DNA from: Bacillota bacterium
GTDB lineage: Bacteria > Bacillota > Bacilli > Alicyclobacillales > SLC66
Direction: 5' to 3'
Length of the DNA: 5,100 nucleotides
NCBI GenBank assembly: GCA_021799325.1
Contig: JAJZAS010000140.1
Span: 1-5,100 of the forward strand
This document shows, in pieces, positions 1 through 5,100 of the stretch. Numbering within the stretch: the stretch's first letter is position 1; every line of letters starts with the position of its first letter. The position numbers were made by a program, and so were the translations under genes. The notes beneath the pieces are model-generated. The model had not been told where the DNA came from and ran no database searches. It saw only the letters and a list, made by a program, of their open reading frames with translations.

Positions 1-773
1 TTTTCACCGATAAGTTGTTCCATCATATGGCGAATAAATGTCATGCTGATGACCGGATCAAATTGTCCGAAGACACCATCCGACATTTCCACGAGCACTT
101 CGTAAAAGGGGAGGGGGTGATGATAGCTTTTCGTCGCATTCATGGCGTGAAAGACATCCGCCACGCTGACAATCTTAGATAAATCATTGATTTCCATCGC
201 TTTTTTGCCATGGGGATACCCTTCTCCATTTATACGTTCATGGTGATCCAAGGCAATGAGGGCTTCTCTTTCAGAAAAGGTGGATGTGCGAAGGATCATT
301 TCATAACCGTAGATGGTGTGTCGTTTTACTTCTTCAAATTCATCCGTTGTTAGTTTCCCAGGCTTGTTTAAAATTGCGACCGGCACAGCCATTTTCCCTA
401 CATCATGAAGCGTTCCTGCTCTCATCAATAATGTCAGTGTCTGTTCCGGATATTTAAGTGCTCTACCGATTTGCTTTGATAAAATGCCGACAGCGATGCT
501 GTGTTTGCTGGTATAATCCTCTTTCGTTTCCAACTGTGACAATAACGTGTACACGGCAGGATAATCAGAAAGGAATTCGACGGCAGGGAAAATGGTGCGA
601 TAAAGCGGCTCTTCGGGTATCTGTCCGGTGGTTTGAATGATGCTTAAAACTGCGGTCATCTCAGTTACCGCTTGTTGATAGACGGTGTAAAAGTCGAAGT
701 GTTGAGTTGCAAAATTCGTATTAATTTTCACGGTGCTTGTTGCGATGAATTTTTCCCCACTTCTATCTGCCAC
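1..773 (-). CDS. HD-GYP domain protein, probable cyclic-di-GMP phosphodiesterase (3' end beyond window)
   Basis: The minus strand is open from a GTG at 773-771 to the left edge, giving 257 complete codons with no stop. Seen: LHDVGK at residues 122-127 (metal-binding HD pair 123-124, Lys127), a VKRH histidine about 28 residues further on, DHHERINGEGYP at 176-187 (the HHE..GYP signature), and VADVFHAM with its conserved Asp. An upstream KHS histidine sits where the family has its first metal ligand. These are the residues of catalytically competent HD-GYP proteins, which hydrolyse cyclic-di-GMP in the cytoplasm. The residue before the signature Gly is Asn rather than the usual Asp. The first ~95 residues match no sensor domain I recognise and show no signal peptide or membrane segment. 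GTG was chosen because an in-frame stop lies two codons upstream and AAGGTGG lies 9 bases before it. It diverges from the operon starting at 1044. The family is clear; activity and target process are inferred. Confidence 0.93.
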   Translation of the reverse strand, partial: MADRSGEKFIATSTVKINTNFATQHFDFYTVYQQAVTEMTAVLSIIQTTGQIPEEPLYRTIFPAVEFLSDYPAVYTLLSQLETKEDYTSKHSIAVGILSKQIGRALKYPEQTLTLLMRAGTLHDVGKMAVPVAILNKPGKLTTDEFEEVKRHTIYGYEMILRTSTFSEREALIALDHHERINGEGYPHGKKAMEINDLSKIVSVADVFHAMNATKSYHHPLPFYEVLVEMSDGVFGQFDPVISMTFIRHMMEQLIGE

Positions 774-782
774 CGGTATTTA

Positions 783-789
783 CCACCTT
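783..789 (-). promoter_or_regulatory. Ribosome binding site fixing the GTG start of the HD-GYP gene
   Basis: On the minus strand this reads AAGGTGG, a one-base variant of AAGGAGG, with 9 bases between it and the GTG at 773. An in-frame TAA two codons upstream of the GTG excludes a longer protein. Confidence 0.8.
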
Positions 790-853
790 ATCCTTTGTTT
801 CGATCATGATAAAGAGAATTACTAATTATAATTAACAAAATAATATTAAAATG

Positions 854-882
854 ATCGTAGACTATTTATCCAACCGTGTCAA
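854..882 (-). promoter_or_regulatory. Sigma-A-like promoter for the HD-GYP gene
   Basis: Read on the minus strand, a perfect -35 box TTGACA (882-877) is followed after exactly 17 bases by TACGAT (859-854), which matches 4 of 6 bases of TATAAT. Transcription would start near 847, leaving a leader of about 74 bases before the GTG start. The position and spacing are seen; promoter activity is inferred. Confidence 0.6.
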
Positions 883-955
883 TGTTTGGATGACTTGACA
901 ATCAAACTTCCAATAGAGTCTCTATAAATGTTGATTAAAAAAGTCGGGATTTGTG

Positions 956-969
956 TGTGATTAATCACA
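956..969. promoter_or_regulatory. Perfect palindrome, probable Crp/Fnr-family operator
   Basis: TGTGATTAATCACA is a perfect 14-bp palindrome. The half-site TGTGA/TCACA is typical of Crp/Fnr-family regulators. The 4-base centre matches the overall length of the Escherichia coli FNR site (TTGAT-N4-ATCAA), whereas CRP and Bacillus Fnr sites usually have 6 bases between the TGTGA halves. Its centre lies 41.5 bp upstream of the start expected from the -10-like hexamer at 991-996, the classic class II activator position. The palindrome and spacing are seen; the regulator's identity is inferred. Confidence 0.6.
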
Positions 970-990
970 ATACAAATTATGTTGATCGTC

Positions 991-996
991 TAGTAT
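991..996 (+). promoter_or_regulatory. -10 hexamer of a probable activator-dependent promoter for the CGCGG-ric operon
   Basis: TAGTAT matches 4 of 6 bases of TATAAT. The hexamer 17 bases upstream (968-973, CAATAC) is a very poor -35 box, as expected for a promoter that needs an activator at the palindrome 956-969. Transcription would begin near 1004, giving a leader of about 40 bases. TATGAA at 994-999 is an alternative that would shift the geometry by 3 bp. Confidence 0.45.
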
Positions 997-1043
997 GAAT
1001 TCAAGAGATAAGTGAGATGTAGAAGTACCGGGGGTGTGTAAAC

Positions 1044-1307
1044 GTGAAGGGGAATTGGTCGATCAATCTTGAACTCGAAGAGTATGTTAGCGATCGAGAG
1101 TTAATCTTGAAAGATGCGATTCAGGCAATCATAGACACTGAAACAGGCTGTTATGTCAATCTTGCTGTCGCAGAGAACCATGGCAATCCGGACGCGTATT
1201 TGTTGCCTGTCCTTCAAAATAGATTTGGCAATAAGGTAAATGTGCGCTTTATCGATCAGTGTGGTTGCGGCGGATATGTGTACCGCGTAACCAAGCTTAC
1301 AGCATAA
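1044..1307 (+). CDS. Small CGCGG-motif protein, candidate radical-SAM-modified peptide (RiPP) precursor family
   Basis: Encodes 87 residues with no signal peptide or membrane segment. The N-terminal half is acidic (LELEEYVSDREL), followed by DTETGCYVNL with Cys36, an ENHGNPDAYL segment at 44-53, and the C-terminal motif DQCGCGGYVYRV with Cys73 and Cys75. From memory, this layout (NW/S.NLE start, VNL, HG.P..YL, D.CGCGG.V.RV end) matches the family annotated as 'CGCGG family rSAM-modified RiPP', known from haloarchaea and some Bacillota. No modification, product or function can be read from the sequence, and no radical SAM gene lies in the window. The GTG start is the first possible after an in-frame stop at 1020-1022, and is preceded by GGGGGTG at 1030-1036 with 7 bases spacing. 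It is the first gene of an operon: ric starts only 20 bases after its stop. A plain metal- or thiol-binding protein is the alternative. Gene reality is well supported; the family name is moderately sure. Confidence 0.8.
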   Translation: MKGNWSINLELEEYVSDRELILKDAIQAIIDTETGCYVNLAVAENHGNPDAYLLPVLQNRFGNKVNVRFIDQCGCGGYVYRVTKLTA

Positions 1308-1314
1308 CAAAATT

Positions 1315-1320
1315 GGAGGA
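1315..1320 (+). promoter_or_regulatory. Ribosome binding site fixing the ATG start of ric
   Basis: GGAGGA lies 7 bases before the ATG at 1328. It decides between this start and an in-frame upstream ATG at 1259, which lies inside the preceding gene, has no comparable ribosome binding site, and would add 23 residues unlike the family N-terminus. Confidence 0.85.
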
Positions 1321-1327
1321 GATATTT

Positions 1328-2044
1328 ATGAACAAGCAATTTCAATCACAGGATACATTGGGTGGCATTGTACTGAAATTTCCGCAAGCCGCAGATTTGT
1401 TTAAGCAATACGGACTGGATTTTTGCTGTGGTGGAGACCGCTCATTGGCGGCAGCGTCCAATGAACATCAAATAGACCAAACGAGTTTACTGGAAGAATT
1501 GAACGAGCGTTATGAAGATGCCCTTAAAGTGGGTTTAGTCACCAAGGATTGGATGTCCGTATCCTTTGAACAATTGATTCATCATATCGTAAATACGCAT
1601 CATGCCTATTTGAATCAGGCGTTTCCTACATTGTCAGAACTAACATTAAAGATTCTTCGCGTACACGGACAACATCACGGTGACACGTTATCTGTCGTGC
1701 ACCAGAAGTTCAGCGAACTGCGTTCAGGACTGGAAGCGCATATGATAAAAGAAGAAGAAGTTATTTTCCCGCAAATTGTTGACTATGAAAAATCGCCATC
1801 AGAAACCAAACGGGAATCTTTACAACAATTACTGTCGGAATTAGATCGCGAGCATGAGGAATCAGGTGCAATATTAAAGGTGATCCGCGAGGTAACAGCC
1901 AATTATGCGTTACCGGAGGATGCTTGCAATACTTTTGCATATGTCTATCGCTCGCTCGAGGATATGGAAGCCAATATTTTTGAACACATTCATTTAGAGA
2001 ACAATGTATTATTCTTGCGCTTGTCTGAACAGACAGTAGCATAA
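1328..2044 (+). CDS. ric: RIC / ScdA / YtfE family di-iron protein, repair of iron-sulfur clusters
   Basis: Encodes 238 residues, slightly longer than E. coli YtfE (about 220). Residues 8-40 form the N-terminal ScdA/DUF542 domain, with LGGIVLKFPQAADLFKQYGLD and the Cys33-Cys34-Gly-Gly motif. Residues ~80-232 form a hemerythrin-like four-helix domain. By alignment from memory with E. coli YtfE, the di-iron ligands are His92, His138, Glu142, His176, His220 and Glu224, all present, in AHMIKEEEVIFP, DREHEESG and FEHIHLENNVLF. The family is cytoplasmic and restores clusters damaged by nitric oxide or oxidants; proposed mechanisms include iron donation and NO handling. It is the second gene of an operon with the CGCGG protein (20-base gap) and is followed by a terminator. 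Its transcription is therefore probably driven by the Crp/Fnr-like promoter upstream of 1044. Extra histidines (85, 86, 91, 113, 116, 117) enrich the first half of the domain. Family assignment is firm; the physiological trigger is inferred. Confidence 0.95.
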   Translation: MNKQFQSQDTLGGIVLKFPQAADLFKQYGLDFCCGGDRSLAAASNEHQIDQTSLLEELNERYEDALKVGLVTKDWMSVSFEQLIHHIVNTHHAYLNQAFPTLSELTLKILRVHGQHHGDTLSVVHQKFSELRSGLEAHMIKEEEVIFPQIVDYEKSPSETKRESLQQLLSELDREHEESGAILKVIREVTANYALPEDACNTFAYVYRSLEDMEANIFEHIHLENNVLFLRLSEQTVA

Positions 2045-2070
2045 CTAATAGATCGCTATCCGCAAAATCA

Positions 2071-2103
2071 GAATCCTTTCCATTAGAGAAAGGGTTCTTT
2101 TTT
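2071..2103 (+). terminator. Rho-independent terminator of the CGCGG-ric operon
   Basis: GAATCCTTTC (2071-2080) pairs with GAAAGGGTTC (2088-2097) over 10 positions, including one G-T pair, around a 7-base loop. Six T residues follow directly. It lies 27 bases after the ric stop codon. The reverse strand lacks an equally long T run, so it is best read as acting rightward. Confidence 0.9.
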
Positions 2104-2162
2104 ATAGTCTTAATTAACTATTATGCGATAAAAAGACTACTATTTATATCGTCTTGTTGGAC

Positions 2163-2192
2163 CTGACAACATTGGTTGTAACAGCATACAAT
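2163..2192 (+). promoter_or_regulatory. Sigma-A-like promoter for the 2-oxoacid oxidoreductase operon
   Basis: CTGACA (2163-2168, 5 of 6 matches to TTGACA) and TACAAT (2187-2192, 5 of 6 to TATAAT) are separated by 18 bases. Transcription would start near 2199, about 70 bases before the TTG start codon. The promoter follows the upstream operon's terminator, so the oxidoreductase genes are a separate transcription unit. The boxes are seen; activity is inferred. Confidence 0.6.
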
Positions 2193-2194
2193 CT

Positions 2195-2215
2195 AAAAGT
2201 AAACAGATTACTTTT
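2195..2215. repeat. Perfect inverted repeat at the expected transcription start, possible operator
   Basis: AAAAGTAA (2195-2202) and TTACTTTT (2208-2215) are perfect inverted copies around a 5-base centre, with three more T residues after it. It starts 2 bases after the -10 box, so it is better placed for a repressor than for an attenuator. The stem is too AT-rich to be a convincing terminator. Confidence 0.4.
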
Positions 2216-2254
2216 TTTAGTGATACAGTTTGCATAACTTTTGTTGAATCCTCT

Positions 2255-2263
2255 AAGGAGGGG
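2255..2263 (+). promoter_or_regulatory. Ribosome binding site fixing the TTG start of the gamma-delta gene
   Basis: AAGGAGGGG contains the full AAGGAGG consensus, with 9 bases between that core and the TTG at 2271. In-frame TTG codons at 2241 and 2244 lie upstream of this site and lack one of their own, so they are rejected as starts. Confidence 0.85.
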
Positions 2264-2270
2264 AATATCG

Positions 2271-3284
2271 TTGGATGTACAGAAAACAACAGAATCTGAT
2301 CATGACCTGAACAGTGCAGAAATCCGGCTAGAATCTATTGGTGGACTAGGCGCAAATCTTGCAGGCAAGATGCTTGCTGAAGCGGGAGTGCTTCGCATGG
2401 GGTTGAACGGCTTCAACTCAGCCTCGTATGGTTCTGAAAAGAAGGGGACTCCTGTTAAATCGTTTGTTCGGTTGACTCCTGCCAATGTGACCATTCGAGG
2501 CGCGAATCCCATTGAAGAACCCGATGTAGTTGGCGTATTTCACGAAGCGCTCTTCAAAACCCAAAACTGCATTGCGGGACTCAAACCAAACGGCATTTTG
2601 GTAGTGAACACGACCAAAACTCCTGATGAAATTCGCAAGTTAAGCGGTCTCAAGACGGGAACCATTGTCTGTGTTGACGCAATGGATATCGCTGTTGAAG
2701 AAAAGACAAGGGTCAATACCGCAATGATGGGGGCCCTATGTAGAGAAGTTCCGATTCTTGATCCTGAAGCGGTTCGCGAAATGATCAGGGATACTTTTCA
2801 GGGCAAATATCCCGGATTGACTGAAGCTAATATCCGCACATTTGATCGAGGTTATGCAGAAGTGGTGACAAAGATTTACGAACCTGATGAAAATGCGGTG
2901 CCCGAATCATTCGTACGGCCAGTTTCACCTATGGGTTATCAAACGCAACCAATGGGCGGCGTCATCGAAGCGGTAGGCAATTCGATTTTGAAAGATTTGA
3001 GTGCCTCTCGTCAGGGATTTCTTCCTGCTTTTGAAGTGGAACAGTGTATTCATTGCGGAAATTGTGATCAGGTATGTCCAGACTTGTGCTTTGTATGGAA
3101 ACCAGAGACCAATGATAAAGGGAAGACATTCATGTATTTGCAAGGCATCGATTACCAGTATTGCAAAGGTTGCCTGAAATGCGTGGATGTGTGCCCTACG
3201 GACGCATTGTCTCAATTTAGAGAAGACGATATTTACGCAGAACAACATATCGTAAAACACCAATTTCCTGTGTATCAAGGTTGA
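2271..3284 (+). CDS. 2-oxoacid:acceptor oxidoreductase, fused gamma and delta (two [4Fe-4S]) subunits
   Basis: Encodes 337 residues. Residues ~16-200 are the gamma domain: EIRLESIGGLGANLAGKMLAEAG corresponds to the family's R..GGQGA segment, followed by YGSEKKGTPVKSFVR (family: P.RRG.PV.AFVR) and EEPDVVGVF. Residues ~250-315 are a delta-type ferredoxin domain with two complete 4Fe-4S motifs: Cys259, 262, 265, 269 and Cys298, 301, 304, 308, each CxxCxxCxxxCP. In four-subunit pyruvate- and related oxidoreductases gamma and delta are separate chains; here they are one. The role is to pass electrons from the thiamine-bound 2-oxoacid to ferredoxin or flavodoxin in the cytoplasm while acyl-CoA forms. 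The TTG start follows from the ribosome binding site at 2255-2263. The alpha-beta gene follows after 21 bases, so the two are co-transcribed. Gamma's usual Gln is Leu here (GGLGA). Pyruvate is the likeliest substrate, since two-cluster delta domains typify that group, but 2-oxoglutarate or branched 2-oxoacids cannot be excluded. Confidence 0.92.
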   Translation: MDVQKTTESDHDLNSAEIRLESIGGLGANLAGKMLAEAGVLRMGLNGFNSASYGSEKKGTPVKSFVRLTPANVTIRGANPIEEPDVVGVFHEALFKTQNCIAGLKPNGILVVNTTKTPDEIRKLSGLKTGTIVCVDAMDIAVEEKTRVNTAMMGALCREVPILDPEAVREMIRDTFQGKYPGLTEANIRTFDRGYAEVVTKIYEPDENAVPESFVRPVSPMGYQTQPMGGVIEAVGNSILKDLSASRQGFLPAFEVEQCIHCGNCDQVCPDLCFVWKPETNDKGKTFMYLQGIDYQYCKGCLKCVDVCPTDALSQFREDDIYAEQHIVKHQFPVYQG

Positions 3285-3305
3285 ACGGAAAAAGGAGATG
3301 ATGAG

Positions 3306-5100
3306 ATGGCTATTCTCGAACCAGAAATACAATCAGTGCACGACAGTCATGCAAAACAGCCGGATGATCTATATGAGCAAGTAACGGATTTTCGCTCAGG
3401 CAATGAAATGGCGGCACGGGCTGCTGCTCAAATCAATTATCACGTCATGGGATATTTCCCGATCACCCCATCGACTGAGATCGCTGAATACTTGGATGAA
3501 ATGAAAACGCGCGGCGAACACGATATAGTAATGATTCCTGCTGATGGCGAACACGGCGCCGCAGGTATCTGTTTCGGTGCTTCAGCTGGTGGTGGACGAG
3601 TGTTTAATGCCACTTCAGCGCAAGGTTTTTTATACATGCTGGAGCAACTTCCTGCTCAGGCTGGTGCACGCTTGCCGATGGTGATGAACTTGGTCACCAG
3701 AGCAGTAACAGGTCCTCTCGATATTCGAGGCGATCATTCCGATTTGTACCACGGACTGAACATTGGCTGGCCGATTTTGCTTGCCCGTGATCCGCAAGCA
3801 GTATATGACATGAACATTATGGCATTAAAGATAGCCGAACATGCAGACGTTCGTTTGCCGGTGTTAGTCGCGTCGGATGGTTTTTTCACCTCCCACTCTA
3901 AGCGCAGGGTGCATTACTTTAAGAATCGAGATGTGGTGCAGCAATTTGTTGGTCCGATGCCAAGAAATTATCACCATGTTCTCGATCCCAAGCATCCCAT
4001 CACGATGGGACCTTACATGAACGATCCCGATCAGATCAATAGTCGTTACCAGCATTCGCTGGCGATGTACGAGGTCGAAAAAGTGTATGACCAGATCGCC
4101 GAAGAATATGCGCGTTTATCTGGCCGTTCCTATCCTAAAGTGGAGTCGTATAAAATGGAAGGCGCTCGCGTGGCGCTCTTTATCTTGAATTCTGCCGCAG
4201 AAACCAGTAAAGATGTGACAGATGAACTGCGGGAAAAAGGACTACCCGTGGGGGTAGTGACCCCCAACTTGTTGCGCCCATTCCCTAAAAAAGCGATCGC
4301 AGACGCGCTCGCTGGCGTAGAAGTGGTACTCGTAGCGGAACGAGCGGATGAATTGGGAGCTCATGGCGCTAATTTGACGCATGAAATCCAGGCAGTGTTG
4401 CAGGAAGTAGGATCCCGTGCGAAGGTGATCTGCAGGGTGTATGGCACTGGCGGAAGAGAATTTTATCCTGATGATGCGGAAGCCTTGTTTCAATTGGCAC
4501 TATCCGCGTTAAATGGTGAAGAGGTAGCCAGCTTTGATTATTACGGTGTCAATCCTGGGGATCCTGATGCGGAAGTGGCACATGTCAGGCTGCAGCCGTT
4601 GACGAAAGAAGAAACTACGGGATTTGTTAGTGTTGAAAAAGAAGAGTCAACTGGCGAATTGAAGGTGAAAGTGCCCTCAATGAGGGCGCTGACCGGTAAA
4701 GCCAAACGGGTGGCACCAGGTCATGGTGCATGTCCGGGATGCGGAATTTTCCCTGGCATCGAAACTTTCTTGAAAGGCATTGAAGGCGATGTCGTGGTGC
4801 TCTATCAGACGGGATGCGCACAGGTCACGACAACTGGATACCCTTATACATCGCATCGCGTGAACTTCTTGCATAATTTGTTCCAAAATGGCGGCGCGAC
4901 TCTTTCTGGAACTGTGGAAATGTATTTCGAATTGAAACGCCGCGGCGAAATTGATACTCCGGATGACCCAACATTCGTGATGGTCTCAGGTGATGGCGGC
5001 ATGGATATTGGTCTTGGATCGGCTCTCGGAGCCGCGATGCGCAACCACAAGATGATCATTTTGGAATATGACAACGAAGGTTATATGAACACAGGGGCAC
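3306..5100 (+). CDS. 2-oxoacid:acceptor oxidoreductase, fused alpha and beta (thiamine-diphosphate) subunits (3' end beyond window)
   Basis: Open from ATG 3306 to the right edge, giving 598 complete codons with no stop or frameshift. Residues ~30-400 are an alpha subunit: YFPITPSTEIAE at 50-61, GEHGAAG at 81-87 (Glu82 aligned to the cofactor-binding Glu), NATSAQG at 101-107, and TRAVTGPLDIRGDHSD at 131-146 (Arg132 aligned to the substrate-carboxylate Arg). Residues ~286-385 are the domain II fold (ALFILNSAAET..., LLRPFP, YGTGGREFYPDD). A ~65-residue acidic linker follows. From ~466 a beta subunit begins: GHGACPGCG with Cys476 and Cys479, QTGC with Cys504 (three of the four proximal-cluster cysteines), TTGYPYTSHRVNFLHN, and the thiamine-diphosphate motif GDGG at 562-565 through YDNEGYMNTG at 588-597. 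The fourth cysteine and the rest of beta (I expect well over 100 residues) lie outside. The ribosome binding site AAAGGAG (3291-3297) is 8 bases before the ATG. With the gamma-delta chain it should form the complete CoA-acylating enzyme. Pyruvate is the likeliest substrate, not proven. Confidence 0.93.
   Translation, partial: MAILEPEIQSVHDSHAKQPDDLYEQVTDFRSGNEMAARAAAQINYHVMGYFPITPSTEIAEYLDEMKTRGEHDIVMIPADGEHGAAGICFGASAGGGRVFNATSAQGFLYMLEQLPAQAGARLPMVMNLVTRAVTGPLDIRGDHSDLYHGLNIGWPILLARDPQAVYDMNIMALKIAEHADVRLPVLVASDGFFTSHSKRRVHYFKNRDVVQQFVGPMPRNYHHVLDPKHPITMGPYMNDPDQINSRYQHSLAMYEVEKVYDQIAEEYARLSGRSYPKVESYKMEGARVALFILNSAAETSKDVTDELREKGLPVGVVTPNLLRPFPKKAIADALAGVEVVLVAERADELGAHGANLTHEIQAVLQEVGSRAKVICRVYGTGGREFYPDDAEALFQLALSALNGEEVASFDYYGVNPGDPDAEVAHVRLQPLTKEETTGFVSVEKEESTGELKVKVPSMRALTGKAKRVAPGHGACPGCGIFPGIETFLKGIEGDVVVLYQTGCAQVTTTGYPYTSHRVNFLHNLFQNGGATLSGTVEMYFELKRRGEIDTPDDPTFVMVSGDGGMDIGLGSALGAAMRNHKMIILEYDNEGYMNTGA

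Larger units (their letters stand above)
774..1043. other. Divergent intergenic control region
   Basis: This 270-base AT-rich stretch separates the divergent HD-GYP and CGCGG-protein genes. Besides the two promoters listed separately it holds: an ATAGAG-T-CTCTAT dyad at 913-925; a pair of inverted 7-mers, CGATCAT at 801-807 and ATGATCG at 851-857, the second overlapping the HD-GYP -10 box; and the palindrome ATCATGAT at 803-810. I see no coding frame, RNA gene or terminator in it. Confidence 0.6.

Noticed and set aside
458..640. 60-codon plus-strand open frame
   Set aside because: It lies antisense within the HD-GYP coding region, has no recognisable domain or ribosome binding site, and is cysteine- and arginine-rich in the way of out-of-frame translations.
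895..928. TTGACA at 895-900 followed by TATAAA at 923-928 as a rightward sigma-A promoter
   Set aside because: The spacer is 22 bases, too long for sigma-A, and at 17 bases the hexamer (GTCTCT) is not a -10 box. The -10-like site at 991-996 with the palindrome is a better explanation.
1259..1327. N-terminal extension of ric from the ATG at 1259
   Set aside because: It would overlap the CGCGG gene by 49 bases, encodes nothing like the family N-terminus, and the clear ribosome binding site is at 1315-1320.
1761..2042. 93-codon minus-strand open frame inside ric
   Set aside because: The ric reading frame there holds conserved di-iron ligands, and the antisense product has no recognisable feature.
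2925..3332. 135-codon minus-strand open frame over the end of the gamma-delta gene and start of the alpha-beta gene
   Set aside because: It is antisense to the two ferredoxin motifs, crosses two real gene ends, and resembles no protein family I know.
4242..4265. Mutually exclusive GC hairpins (CTACCC/GGGTAG and GGGGG/CCCCC) inside the alpha-beta gene
   Set aside because: They fall in codons for an ordinary alpha-subunit strand (around residues 312-320), have no T run, and the frame continues; most likely a coincidence of codon choice.
1..5100. CRISPR arrays, tRNA or rRNA genes, insertion sequences, attachment sites
   Set aside because: I saw no repeated spacer pattern, cloverleaf, transposase frame or terminal inverted repeat anywhere in the window.

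Overview
The window looks like chromosomal DNA of a low-to-moderate GC, Gram-positive bacterium of the Bacillota. Several genes have strong purine-rich ribosome binding sites (AAGGAGG, GGAGGA, AAGGTGG) about 7-9 bases before the start. GTG and TTG starts are used freely, and sigma-A-like promoters and a compact rho-independent terminator are present. The gene content (HD-GYP protein, RIC/ScdA protein, pyruvate-type 2-oxoacid:ferredoxin oxidoreductase) would fit a facultative or microaerophilic spore-former such as a member of the Alicyclobacillaceae or Bacillaceae. The genus is a guess; no rRNA or other marker is present.

Layout. (1) Positions 1-773, minus strand: the first 257 codons of an HD-GYP (cyclic-di-GMP phosphodiesterase type) protein that continues past the left edge. 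(2) Positions 774-1043: a divergent control region. It holds a sigma-A-like promoter for the HD-GYP gene and, facing right, a perfect 14-bp TGTGA/TCACA palindrome 21 bp upstream of a -10-like hexamer. That is the geometry of a Crp/Fnr-type activated promoter. (3) Positions 1044-2044: a two-gene operon. The first gene encodes an 87-residue protein ending in a Cys-Gly-Cys-Gly-Gly motif, which I match from memory to the 'CGCGG' putative radical-SAM-modified peptide family. The second encodes a RIC/ScdA/YtfE di-iron protein that repairs nitrosylated or oxidised iron-sulfur clusters. A terminator closes the operon at 2071-2103. (4) Positions 2104-2270: a promoter region with several short dyads. 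(5) Positions 2271-5100: a second operon encoding a 2-oxoacid:acceptor oxidoreductase in an unusual two-polypeptide layout. One gene fuses the gamma subunit to the two-cluster delta ferredoxin subunit. The next, cut by the right edge, fuses the alpha subunit to the thiamine-diphosphate-binding beta subunit.

How the parts may fit together (inference). The oxidoreductase is oxygen- and NO-sensitive and carries iron-sulfur clusters. The upstream operon encodes a cluster-repair protein under what looks like an anaerobiosis- or nitrosative-stress-responsive site. The least understood element is the small CGCGG protein. It is co-transcribed with the repair protein, and no radical SAM maturase gene lies within this window.
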